This document shows, piece after piece, positions 22,696-34,376 of a stretch of 64,000 nt of DNA (positions within the stretch are counted from its first letter, which is position 1; every line of letters starts with the position of its first letter). The DNA is from Anaeramoeba ignava (Eukaryota; Metamonada; Anaeramoebidae). The stretch is taken from NCBI GenBank assembly GCA_028826165.1, contig JAPDFW010000070.1, positions 952,501 to 1,016,500 of the forward strand, in the 5' to 3' direction. A program made the translations under genes and the position numbers. The notes beneath the pieces are model-generated. The model worked only from the letters and a program-made list of their open reading frames with translations, was not told the origin of the DNA and ran no database searches.

Positions 22696-24459
22696 TTAAT
22701 TTTGATTATTAAATTTGTTAATTAATAAATCAAATAAATTTGGATTTGTTTGATTTAATTGAAAATAATCAATTCCAATTTGAATTTCATCAATTATTTC
22801 TTGTGTAATTTGAATTTCATCTTTAATTTGATTTGAATAAATCCAATATTCAAATATTTGAAATGATTTATTACTTAATTCACTATAATCTGTAACTTTA
22901 TTAGATTTATCTTCTGTTACAGATAAAAACATTCCTCGATATAATTCACTTCTCATTATTAATATTAATTTAGGAAATTTATATTGTTTTTCTTTTCTTT
23001 CAATTATAAAATCTTTTTCATTTTCATTTTCATTTAAATAAATTCTTTTCATTGTTTCTTCAATTTTTTCATTTGAATTTATAATTTCTTTAATTTCAGA
23101 ATATAATTTTGGATTTATTATTCTGTTTGAATAAATCATTTCAAATATTTGATTTGATTCTTTAATTGATTTATTTGAAATAATTTCTTGAAGTTTTTCA
23201 ATTTGATTTTGATTTTGATTTAATCTATATTTCAATATTAATTTATGAGCTTCAATTATTTCTCCATTTTTGGTTTTAAATGAAATATCACAAAATTCTT
23301 TTCTTTCAAATAATTTTATCAAATCTTCTTCAAGATTGGAAAAAGAAGGAGAAGAATAATAAAGAAATGATTTATACAATCCACAAGAAATATGATAATT
23401 GGAAATATTTTCATTAAATCTTAATTTAGGAAGTTCGATTTGAATTGGAATTAATTGATTATTTGTATTTCCATTTCCTAATTGACCATAATCATTATTT
23501 CCAAATCCAATTAATTTTGAATTGGAAGTTAAAATCAAAGTATGAGAATTTCAACAGAAAAATCAAGAATATTATCATCATTTTCAAATAAAGATGATTT
23601 GATTTCAGTAAATTCATAAGTATCTTCATTTTTGCCAAGTCCATTATATTTATAATATCCACATGAATAAAGTTTTCTTTTTGGATTTTCATTTTGATTT
23701 TCAATCAACATTATTGAATGAAATATCCACATTGAATATCAATTATTTTACCTTTTGGAATATTTTGGATTTTGGTTAATTTTTGGATTTTTATTTCTTT
23801 TCTTGATTCTCCTAATCCAAGTTGACCATAATTATTCCATCCGCATCCAAATAATTCTTGATTTGAATTTAAAAGAAAAACATGATTTGAAGAATTTCCT
23901 GAAAATATTTTAGAAACATTTTTCATCATTAAAATTGGTTTTTCTGTTTTTCAAGTGTTTCAGAATCAAAACCAAGTTGACCATATTCATTTGAACCAAT
24001 TCCATAAGCATTTTGATTTGAAGTTAATAAGTAAATTGAATACCAGAAACAATATCTTGAATTATTCTATCATTTTATCTTCAATTAATGATGAAATATT
24101 GATAAATTCTTTGGATTATTTGGATTAATATCTTCTCCTTTGGCAAATACATTTCCTTCTATTGTTAAAATAGCTTCATTATGATAACCAACAGTTACTT
24201 TTTGAATATTTTCTTCAATTTGGATTTTTTCAGGATTTTGTTTTGAATCATTTTCTTTTAAATATTCTATTGCTTTTCCATTTTTAAAAAGGAAAATTGT
24301 TCCAAAATAACCTGATGAAATTTGTTTAATTTGATTTTCATTTTCATTTTCATTTTCATTTTCATTTTCAAATTTAAATTGAATTTGTTTTTTTATTTCT
24401 TTTTGGTTTTTTTTTGAAAAGTTTTGGGTATTGATTTCAACCAAAAAATAAACAATCAT
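22696..24459 (-). pseudogene. RCC1-repeat / BTB protein, frame-broken
   Basis: Pieces of one protein lie in alternating frames. From 24459: a leader and RCC1-like strand (IKQISSGYFGTIFLFKNGK). Next (24030-23950) AYGIGSNEYGQLGFDSE. From 23929: VFLLNSNQELFGCGWNNYGQLGLGESRKE. From about 23720: KLYSCGYYKYNGLGKNED. From 23538: LIGFGNNDYGQLGNGNTNNQ followed by a BTB-like region (FCDISFKTKNGEIIEAHKLIL) to the stop. The GxGxNxxGQLG motifs are the RCC1/beta-propeller blade signature. At three junctions (about 24043, 23728, 23546) adding one T to a short T run restores a perfect blade; two further breaks lie near 24110-24070 and 23940. Either a decaying gene or systematic homopolymer under-calling. RCC1-BTB proteins are usually adaptors; no catalytic motif is seen. 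Confidence 0.75.
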
Positions 24460-24499
24460 TCATTTTTGAAAAGAAAAAAAATGAAAAAAATGAATAAAT

Positions 24500-27050
24500 T
24501 TAATTTTATGTTGATTTTAATTATTAAATTTAATTAAATTAAGTTTAAATAAATAAATTTATTTTAAAAATAATTTTATATTTATTTTAATTATTAAATT
24601 TAATTAAATTAAGTTTAAATAAATAAATTTGTTTTAGAAAATAATATTATATTTATTTTATTTATTAAATTTAATTAAATTAATGTTAAATAAATAAATT
24701 ATTTTTTAGAAAATAATTTTATATTGATTTTATTTATTAAATTTAATTAAATTAAGTTTAAATAAATAAATTTATTTTAGGAAATAATTTTATATTTTAA
24801 TTATTTAAATTTAATTAAATTAAGTTTAAATATATAAATTTATTTTAAGAAATAATTTTATGTTGATTTTAATTATTAAATTTAATTAAATTAAGTTTAA
24901 ATAAATAAATTTGTTTTTAAAAATAATTTTATATTTATTTTAATTATTAAATTTAATTAAATTAAGTTTAAATAAATAAATTTGTTTTTAAAAAATAATA
25001 TTATATTGATTTTAATTATTAAATTTAGTTAAATTAAGGTTAAATATATAAATTTATTTTAGAAAATAATTTTATATTGATTTTAATTATTAAATTTAAT
25101 TAAATTAAGTTTTAAATAAATAAATTTATTTTAAAAAGGAATTCTGTTGATTTTATTTATTAAATTTAATTAAATTAAGTTTTAAATAAATAAATTTATT
25201 TTGCTTTATTTTAGGAAATAATTTTATATTGATTTTATTTATTAAATTTAATTAAATTAAGTTTAAATAAATAAATTTGTTTTAGGAAATAATTTTATAT
25301 TTTAATTATTAAATTTAATTAAATTAAGTTTAAATATATAAATTTGTTTTAAAAAGGAATTATAATTATTTTAATTATTAAATTTAGTTAAATTAAGTTT
25401 AAATATATAAATTTGTTTTAAGAAATAATTTTATGTTGATTTTAATTATTAAATTTAATTAAATTAAGTTTAAATAAAAATAAATTTATTTTAAAAAAAA
25501 TAATATTATATTTATTTTTAATTATTAAATTTAATTAAATTAAGTTTAAAATAAATAAATTTATTTTGGGAATAATATTATAATTATTTTAATTATTAAA
25601 ATTTAATTAAATTAAGGTTAAATAAATAAATTTGTTTTAAAAATAATTTTATGTTGATTTTAATTATTAAATTTAATTAAATTAAGTTTAAATAAATAAA
25701 TTTGTTTTAAAAAAAGGAATTCTGTTGATTTTAATTATTAAATTTAATTAAATTAAGTTTAAATAAATAAATTTATTTTAGGAAATAATTTTATATTGAT
25801 TTTATTTATTAAATTTAATTAAATTAATGTTTAAATAAATAAATTTGTTTTAAGAAATAATTTTATATTGATTTTAATTATTAAATTTAATTAAATTAAT
25901 GTTAAATAAATAAATTTGTTTTAAAAATAATATTATGTTGATTTTAATTATTAAATTTAATTAAATTAAGTTTAAATATATAAATTTATTTTAGGAAATA
26001 ATTTTATGTTTATTTTAATTATTAAATTTAATTATTAAATTTAATTAAATTAAGTTTAAATAAATAAATTTATTTTAGGAAATAATATTATATTGATTTT
26101 AATTATTAAATTTAATTAAATTAATGTTAAATAAATAAATTTATTTTAGGAAATAATATTATATTTTATTTTAATTATTAAATTTAATTAAATTAAGGTT
26201 AAATAAATAAATTTGTTTTTAGGAAATAATTTTTTTATGTTTATTTTAATTATTAAATTTGATTAAATTAAGTTTTAAATAAATAAATTTATTTTAGGAA
26301 ATAATATTATATTGATTTTAATTATTAAATTTAATTAAATTAAGTTTAAATAAATAAATTTATTTTAGGAAATAATATTATATTTATTTTAATTATTAAA
26401 TTTAATTAAATTAAGTTTAAATAAATAAATTTATTTTAAAAAATAATTTTATATTGATTTTAATTATTAAATTTAATTAAATTAAGTTTAAATATATAAA
26501 TTTATTTTGGGAATAATATTTATATTGATTTTTTAATTATTAAATTTAATTAAATTAAAGTTAAATAAATAAATTTATTTTAGGAAATAATATTATATTT
26601 ATTTTAATTATTAAATTTAATTAAATTAAGTTTAAATAAATAAATTTATTTTAGGAAATAATATTATATTGATTTTATTTATTAAATTTAATAATTAAAT
26701 TAAGTTTAAATAAATAAATTTGTTTTAAAAATAATTTTATATTTATTTTAATTATTAAATTTAATTAAATTAATGTTAAATAAATAAATTTATTTTAGGA
26801 AATAATATTATAATTATTTTAATTATTAAATTTAATTAAATTAAGGTTAAATAAATAAATTTATTTTTAAAAATAATTTTATAATTATTTTAATTATTAA
26901 ATTTAATTAAATTAATGTTAAATAAATAAATTTGTTTTAAAAATAATATTATATTTATTTTAATTATTAAAATTTAATTAAATTAAGTTTAAATAAATAA
27001 ATTTATTTTAAAAATTCTGTTGATTTTATTTATTAAATTTAATTAAATTA
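24500..27050. repeat. ~72-bp tandem array, about 35 units
   Basis: Unit: TTAATTATTAAATTTAATTA followed by AATTAAGTTTAAATAAATAA, then ATTTATTTTAGGAAATAATTTTATATTGATT with small variants (TTTGTTTT, AATGTTAAA, AAGGTTAAA). Neighbouring units differ by a few bases and 1-5-nt indels. It fills the space between two divergently oriented genes (5' ends at 24459 and 27284). Confidence 0.9.
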
Positions 27051-27283
27051 AGTTTAGGAAAGAAATTAAGAAAATTTAAATTTTTGTTTTTGTGGGCAAA
27101 GAAAAATTAATAAAAATTTTTTCAAATTTTTTCATTTTTCATTTTTCATTTTTATATTCGTTAAAAATAATTTTATTTTATTTTTATTCAAATCCTTTTT
27201 TCTTTTTGTTATTCTCTTTTAATTTCTTTTGTTTTAAAAATAAAATTCAAATTAACGAACCAAAAATTTAAAAAGATCAAAAA

Positions 27284-30200
27284 ATGCAAAACCCAAAAAT
27301 GGATTTAACAGAAAAACGAGAAGAAAATGAGGAAAATCAATCAAAAAAAGAACAATCACGATCCAAAAATGAAAATATTATTAATTTAAATGAAATCCAA
27401 AAAGATTATCAAAATCATTTAGAAAATGAAAATCAAAATCAAAATCAAAATCAAAATCAAAATGAAAATCAAATTCAAAATCAAAATCAAAATGAAAATC
27501 AAAATCAAAATCAAAATCAAAATCAAAATCAAAATCAAAATCAAAATCAAAATCAAAATCAAAATCAAAATCAAAATCAAAATCAAAATCAAAAATCAAA
27601 AATAAAAATCAAAATCAAAATCAAAATCAAAATCAAAATCAAAATCAAAATCAAAATCAAAATCAAAATCAAAATCAAAATCAAAATCAAAATCAAAATC
27701 AAAATCAAAATCAAAATCAAAATCAAAATCAAAATCAAAATCAAAATCAAAATCAAAATCAAAATCAAAATCAAAATCAAAATCAAAATCAAAATCAAAA
27801 TCAAAATCAAAATCAAAATCAAAATCAAAATCAAAATCAAAATCAAAATCAAAATTAATCAAAAAATCAAAATCAAAATCAAAATTCAAAATCAAAATCA
27901 AAATCAAAAATCAAAATCAAAAATCAAAATCTAAATCAAATTTAAAATCAAAATCAAAATCAAAAATCAAAATCAAAATCAAAATCAAAATCAAAATAAA
28001 AATCAAAATCAAAATGAAAATCAAAATCAAAATCAAAATCAAATTCAAATTCAAAATCAAAATCAAAATCAAAATCAAAATCAAAATCAAAATGAAATTC
28101 TAAATCAAAACCAAAATCAAAATCAAAATCAAAATCAAAATCAAAATCAAAATCAAAATCAAAATCAAAATCAAAATCAAAATCAAAACCAAAATCAAAA
28201 TCAAAATCAATATCAATATCAAATTAAAAATCAAAATCAAAATCAAAATATAAATCAAAATATAAATCAAAATATAAATCAAGATCATTTAGAAAATCAT
28301 TTAGAAAATAATAAAGATCAAGTTAATGAAATTCTTCATCCTTCAAATCCAATAAATTTTGAAGAATCAGAAACACAAAATAAACAATTTTTTCCAAAAT
28401 CGGATCGACCGTTATTATTTACCTATTTTGAAAAAGGAGAAAATTTACCTCCTTTTCTTGTTCAATATCCCGAACTCAAACAAGCGTTAATTAGCATTGA
28501 ATATGAAACAAAAGAAGTTGAAAATTTAAAATCGGGATTTATTTCTGCAATTAATTTGGAAACAAATAATATGTTTATGGATCACGATTTTTTCTGCAAT
28601 TTTTACCCGCAATTTAATCAAGCAGATTTACTTTTCCAGGAAATTCTCCAACTTCGACATAATTGTTCTGCAGAAAAAATTTCAGAATTTTTAGATATTG
28701 CGAATAATCTAATTTCAAATATAAAGCAATTTGGTTGGCAAATACAGCAATTTCTGATCAAAACAAAGCACGGAATTCTTCAAGAATCTGACTCCAAGAA
28801 GTCTTTGATCAAGATTATATGCTGCAATCTTTCGTTCTGGGACGAAGTTGAGCAGCGAGTTATTGATCGAATCAATTCGGGAAAGGAATTCTTTCCAATG
28901 GACACAACTCAGTTCTCAACGTTTGTGACGGAAATGAAGCAAGTCGTCACAATGGGAGTTGATCATATTATGGATCGTTTTGACTTCCCCAAAATTATCA
29001 AGTCTCTTATTGAAATACAGATTATCCAAGAATCGCCTGTTATTCTCATCAACGATCCAAATGGATCTTTTTTTGTTAATATCCACATGCTTTCTAATCG
29101 AAATAATCTTCTTGATTTTTACAAATTCTTGCAACTCGAGACTTTGGAGCAATTTGCGGAAATTCCCAAGCATAAAAACCTTCTTTTTGGAGCAAGCGAT
29201 TCTTTTTTCACTCGCAATCAAGATTTCTCAAAGGAAAAAACCTCATCTTCTGATGTTTTTATTGATACAAAGTTTATGAAGGAAGCCTGGAATTTGGATT
29301 TCGATATTTTGGATCTTGATCCCGAATATCAAAACTTTCCTCGTAAATCTCATATTACTGAATTTCCTGATTTTTTGAAGAATATTATCCGACAAATTTT
29401 TTTCAAGAAGATTTGTATTCATAAAAAGTTTAAATTGGCATCTCTTTTAAAACTTAATTCAAATGAGAACGAGAATCAAGAAATGGAAATTGAAAATGAA
29501 AATGAAAATGGAAACCAAAACCAAATTTTCAAAAAATTAAGCAATTATCATGTTGACACATTATATTCAATTGCGCAAATCAACAACCTTCTTGAATTTT
29601 CAAGTAAATATCAAGAAGAATGCGGAGTATTTTCCTGCGGAAGCACACGAGAAATACATTTCGGAAAGCATCCATGGTATTGCGGGGACATTTCGAGACG
29701 AAGTCTTCTAGCAGAGACACAAGACTTACAAATAATTCCCGGATATTGCGCAATAACTAATATTTATGCGGAATACACCGCAGATCCACTTGTTCTATCG
29801 CATTCAACATATCCCGATAACGATATTGTGGAGCCCATGATCCAACACCAAAATCCGCAAGAATTCGCTGATTTCGAACAGGGAGATTTCAACGAAACAG
29901 CAATGACAAATAGTTTGGATCAAGAGGATATCAATGTTCAAACATTAACAAGTAGTTTAGAAAACAAAGAATACAACACACAATCATATGTTGACCCGAA
30001 AAGCGGGACATCCCACTATCGACTGCCACAGCCCACGGGGATAACGGCCATTACTCGCTCTCCCAAATTCAGTCCAATCACTGCGGAAACAATAGCAAAT
30101 GATCTAACGGTTCTTATTCAAAGAATCGCAAAACCTGCGATCACAATTATTGCGAATTCGGGAGACTTCAATCTCGATCCCAGCAGCAATCTCGCTCTCC

Positions 30201-30991
30201 TTTATCTCGGCCGCGTTTGGAGAGACACGGCACTTGATGTTCTTAATGTTATCAGTTACTCGCCAAATAGCGACACTTCTGATTTCCAATATAATATCAT
30301 CGATTCAATTACTTCCTCAATTGCGGATCAATTGGGCGATTTTGAGCTCTCAGTCAAATACATGAATGAGGAGGTTCCGCCATTTCTTCAGAAACATCTT
30401 TTCACAAAGAAAGAAATCGAGAAGAAAGAAAAAATCATTTTCGATACAAATTTAATTGCTCTTTCCAATTTTTGGCAGTCGTTGAAATTCAACGGAACAA
30501 CCATTAAGTCCCGCCATATAGCCTGCAGCGACAAGCCATATCCGTACGATGACTACAAAAATGTTCGACTTTTCTTGGCTTCTCCAACAAGCAAAATCTC
30601 GACAACAAAGAAGCTCAATTCAGTCAAGAAAGAGCTTGAGTTTCTATTAAAACATACTTACAGAAGCAATTATTTCCTCAGTTTTTGTCGATGCAATTAT
30701 AAGTCTTGTCCTCATTGCTCCCAATTTCCATTGCGTGCTCCCCGTTCTATTGATTTTCTCCGCAAGTTTTCTCCTGTTATTTTCTCCCCGATTCCTTCTA
30801 TGAAACGTTTTGGTCGATATTCAACTTTTGTCGAACAAACTTCTATTGTTGATCGAAGTTTTATTATTGATGAATTTCTTCCTTCAAAGATTTTTTCAGA
30901 ACGTGAGCCTTCTGTTTCTTTGACTCCTGACTCTGATAATTTAGAAGAAAATAAAGAAGAAAATAAAAAAGAAAATAAAAAAGAAAATTAA
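27284..30991 (+). CDS. N/Q-tract protein with transposase-like core (possible relic DDE transposase)
   Basis: The start at 27284 (MQNPKMDLTEKREENEENQ) and the long frame to 30991 are in the same phase, separated by an AAAATC tract (27420-28280). Small indels in that tract change phase and create at least one stop (27932). From 28286 the frame is non-repetitive for about 880 residues. A segment at 30085-30340 (KPAITIIANSGDFNLDPSSN, LYLGRVWRDTALDVLNVISY) followed by a Cys cluster (FCRCNYKSCPHC) and FSPIPSMKRFGRYSTFVE resembles transposase-like proteins found in animals and protists. In those, a DGGPD motif stands where this protein has NSGDF. That identification is from memory and tentative, and the catalytic Asp residues look lost. 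Coding DNA is richer in C/G than the flanks. It ends in EENKKENKKEN and a TAA, after which the same frame stays open. Confidence 0.5.
27420..28280. repeat. AAAATC hexamer tract, coding-strand Asn/Gln
   Basis: About 140 AAAATC words (27594-27855 nearly perfect) with a few AAAAATC, AAAATG and AATATA interruptions. Open in all three forward frames while perfect (NQ, KI, SK). No GT donor is visible just upstream, so unlike the Rab tract it is probably coding, with phase changes from one-base indels. Confidence 0.75.
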
Positions 30992-31684
30992 AAAGAAAAT
31001 ATAAAAGAAAATATAAAAGAAAATATAAAAGAAATTAAAAAAGAAAATTATGAAGAAAATATAAAAGAATTTATAAAAGAAATTAAAAAAGAAATTAAAA
31101 AAGAAAATTATGAAGAAAATATAAAAGAAATTAAAAAAGAAAATATAAAAGAAATTAAAAAAGAAAATATAAAAGAAATTAAAAAAGAAAATTATGAAGA
31201 TGAAGATGAAGATGAAAATTATGAAAATTATGAAGATGAAAATGAAAATTATGAAAATGAAGATGAAGATGAAAATTATGAAAATGAAAATGAAGAAAAT
31301 GAAAACGAAAATGAAGAAAATGAAAATATTCAACAAATTCCTAATTTTACCCATTTTTATTGCAAAGCAACTTTCCAAAAAGATCATAGAACATGTGGTT
31401 ATATGTCAACAAGTGAGGCTGATTTCAATCGGCATATTAATCTTTTTCATTCACACAGAGCAGCCAAAATACGGAAAAAACGAATGCCAAATCCAACAAC
31501 AACAACAATTAAACCAGAAAAAAAGAAAAAAAAGAAAAAAACTAAATTCCGTTGTACTTTTGTTATTAATCCTCAAACAAATGAACTTTGCAATAAAATT
31601 TTTCAAACTTCTTGGGAATTAAGAAAACATAAAATAGCTCAAAAACATGTTCTTGATCGTGGTCGTCCAAAGAAACATTTTTAA
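30992..31684 (+). CDS. C2H2 zinc-finger tail in frame after a TAA
   Basis: The same reading frame as the preceding gene continues for 230 codons without another stop. First comes a Lys/Glu/Asn/Ile low-complexity run (30992-31190), then an Asp/Glu/Asn/Tyr run. Two C2H2-like fingers follow: FYCKATFQKDHRTCGYMSTSE...HINLFH (31353-31450) and FRCTF...LCNKIFQTSWELRKHKIAQKH (31545-31650). It ends GRPKKHF; RGRPKK resembles an AT-hook core. A KKKKKKTK block is a plausible nuclear signal. There is no obvious ATG of its own before the fingers except within repeats, so it is best read as the C-terminus of the upstream gene. The intervening TAA (30989-30991) would be a point mutation, readthrough, or be removed by an intron I cannot define. 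Confidence 0.55.
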   Translation, partial: KENIKENIKENIKEIKKENYEENIKEFIKEIKKEIKKENYEENIKEIKKENIKEIKKENIKEIKKENYEDEDEDENYENYEDENENYENEDEDENYENENEENENENEENENIQQIPNFTHFYCKATFQKDHRTCGYMSTSEADFNRHINLFHSHRAAKIRKKRMPNPTTTTIKPEKKKKKKKTKFRCTFVINPQTNELCNKIFQTSWELRKHKIAQKHVLDRGRPKKHF

Positions 31685-31859
31685 ATTCTTAATTCAAAAA
31701 AAAAAATTTTTTGTTTTTATTTCTCTTTTATCATTTTTGAAAATTGATTCAATTAATTTTTCTATTTTTTAACTGAAATAATTTAATATTTTTTTTTTTT
31801 CAAAACAACAAAAGAAAAAAAATTAAATTTTTATTTCAATTTCTATTCCACTTTTTATT

Positions 31860-32850
31860 TTAATTTCATTTATATTTATATTTATATTTATTTTTATATT
31901 TATATTTATATTTATATTTATATTTATATTTATATTTATATTTATATTTATATTTATATTTATATTTATATTTATATTTATATTTATATTTATATTTATT
32001 TTCCATTTTTATTTTATGTTTATGTTTATATTTTATATTTATGTTTATATTTTAATTTATATTTTATATTTTATATTTTTATTTTTATTTATATTTATAT
32101 TTATATTTTATTTTTTATTTAATTTATGATTTTATATTTATATTTTTATATTTATATATTTTTATATTTTATATTTATGTTTATATTTTTATTTTAAATT
32201 TATATTTTATGTTGTATTTTATATTTATATTTATGTTTATGTTTTTATTTTTATATTTATTATTTATATTTATATTTATATTTATATATTTTATATTTAT
32301 ATTTATATTTATGTTTATATTTATGATTTATATTTATATTTATATTTATTTTATAATTATATTTATATTTATATTTATTTTATTTTTATATTTTTTATTT
32401 TTATATTTATATTTATATTTTATGTTTATGTATTTTATATTTTATATTTATATTTTTATATTTTATATTTTATTTTTTATTTTATGTTTATATTTTTATA
32501 TTTATGTTTATATTTATGTTTTATATATTTTATATTTATATTTATATTTATATTTATATTTTATATTTATATTTATATTTATATTTATATTTATATTTAT
32601 ATTTATATTTATATTTATATTTATATTTAGTATTTATATTTATATTTATATTTATATTTATATTTATATTTATATTTATATTTATATTTATATTTATATT
32701 TATATATTTATATTTATATTTATATTTATATTTATATTTATATTTATATTTTAGATTTTAATTTATTTTTTATATTTATATTTATATTTATATTTATATT
32801 TATATTTATATTTATATTTAGATTTATATTTTTATTTAAATTTTTATTTA
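31860..32850. repeat. TTTATA hexamer spacer
   Basis: About 1 kb of TTTATA words, with TTTATG and TTTTTA variants concentrated at 32000-32530 and near-perfect stretches at 31865-32000 and 32530-32750. It lies between the convergent 3' ends of the zinc-finger tail and the first receptor. No gene. Confidence 0.9.
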
Positions 32851-32886
32851 AATTTTTTTTTTAAAATAAATTTATTTCAATTCATT

Positions 32887-34200
32887 TCAATTTTCATCCA
32901 AAAGTTTGATATCAATTGTACTTTTTCGATATGAAAATGGTTTTAAAGAAATTTCATTTTCATCATAATGAGATTTAGAATATTTATTTTTAATAAAACT
33001 TCTAACATTTTTATCACCAAAAACAAAGAAAACAGCATCCCATAAACCAATCATTGGAAAAAAAATTGCTTGCATAACATCAAGAAATAAATTATCTTTA
33101 GCATCTGGGTTAACCATTTGTCTTGCTCTTTTGATTGATGTCCAAAGTTCCGTTACTATATATATCCATCCTAATGCAAATATTTTATATTGAAATGTTT
33201 TTGAATATGTTTTATCTTTTCTTAATTTGAAAAATAACATCGAATATAATATCATAGATCCAATTAAAGTGACCCAAACAATAGAATAAACAAGTATTTC
33301 TATTGAAATTTTTGATGTCCAACACCTTTTTATTTATTTTGATTTTGATTTATATTTATATTTATATTTAGATTTAGATTTTGATTTATATTTAGATTTA
33401 GATTTAGATTTAGATTTTGATTTAGATTTAGATTTAGATTTAGATTTAGATTTAGATTTAGATTTAGATTTATATTTGTATTTATATTTATATTTATATT
33501 TATATTTATATTTATATTTATATTTAGATTTATATTTATATTTATATTTTGATTTATATTTTGATTTATATTTAGATTTAGATTTAGATTTAGATTTAGA
33601 TTTAGATTTAGATTTAGATTTAGATTTATATTTTGATTTATATTTTGATTTATATTTTGATTTAGATTTAGATTTAGATTTAGATTTATATTTATATTTA
33701 TATTTATATTTATATTTAGATTTTCTAAATGATTTATATTTTCATCTTCATTTTCTAAATGATTTTGAATTTAAATTTTACCAATGAGTATTCCCAGAAT
33801 CAATTTCACCAAAACGAACAAAAATAGAAGATTCAATGAGAGCAATAACAATAATAACAATATTTCCAACAACAAAAAAAGATTTTGATTGATCGACATG
33901 TTTTGCTTTACACAATTTCAAATAAAAAACCAAAGCAATCAAAAAAATAAAACAACAAGCACCAACAAAAACGAAACTCAAGAAAAAACCTTGAACGTTA
34001 CATAAATTAGTAACAGAAGGACCAGGAAGAATAGCAAAAAATCCAAGTAAAAAATCATAAATTGCTAAAATAAGTATAAATTTTCTTGCAGAATCTCTTA
34101 TTTCTTTTATAAATGTATAAACTATTATAAAAATTAATGAACCAGTCATTCCTATTGTTGAACCAATTATTGTTGGAATTGATTCTTTATTATGAATCAT
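32887..34200 (-). CDS. cAMP-receptor-like 7TM GPCR, copy 1
   Basis: Class E (Dictyostelium cAR/Crl-type) G-protein-coupled receptor, a plasma-membrane chemoattractant receptor family; the ligand is unknown. Exon 1 (33782-34200) encodes MIHNKESIPTII and TM1-TM4. Exon 2 (32887-33325) encodes TM5-TM7 and the cytosolic tail, 285 residues in all. Family marks: DFLLGFFAILPG at TM2, a Cys before VQGF at TM3 that would pair with the Cys of HW|CW in the second extracellular loop, AxGWIY in TM6 and LWDAVFFVFGDKNVRS at the end of TM7. The intron splits the TGG codon (CATTG|GTAAAA ... AAAAG|GTGTTGG). The start is set at MIHNKES, shared by nearly all paralogues; the nine codons upstream (MVSLNFFLK) are not conserved. 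Tail: EISLKPFSYRKSTIDIKLLDEN. Confidence 0.9.
33340..33740. repeat. TTTAGA/TTTATA/TTTTGA blocks in GPCR copy 1 intron
   Basis: The 456-nt intron (33326-33781) is a mosaic of TTTAGA blocks, TTTATA blocks and single TTTTGA words in constant six-base phase. Confidence 0.9.
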
Positions 34201-34376
34201 TTTTAGAAAAAAATTTAAAGAAACCAAAAAAAATAAAAAAAGGAAAAATTTTAAATAAAAAAAAGGAAAAATGAATTTTTTAATTTTTAATTTAATTTTT
34301 TGGAATTACAAATTTCTTTTTAAAAAAAGCAAAAAAAAAAATAACAATAAAAATAATAAAAATAAAAATAATAATC

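Noticed and set aside
31194-31622. Met-Lys repeat protein overlapping the zinc-finger region
   Set aside because: Shifted frame of the acidic repeat; the alternative frame contains recognisable C2H2 fingers and is continuous with the upstream gene.
27284-31684. Virus or giant-virus insertion
   Set aside because: Unusual codon use was noted, but no capsid, polymerase, packaging or integrase motif is seen; a relic transposase-like host gene fits better.
33476-33787. Tyr-Leu/Asp-Leu repeat protein on the plus strand
   Set aside because: Reads the antisense of a receptor intron; composed only of TTTATA/TTTAGA words with no conserved residues.
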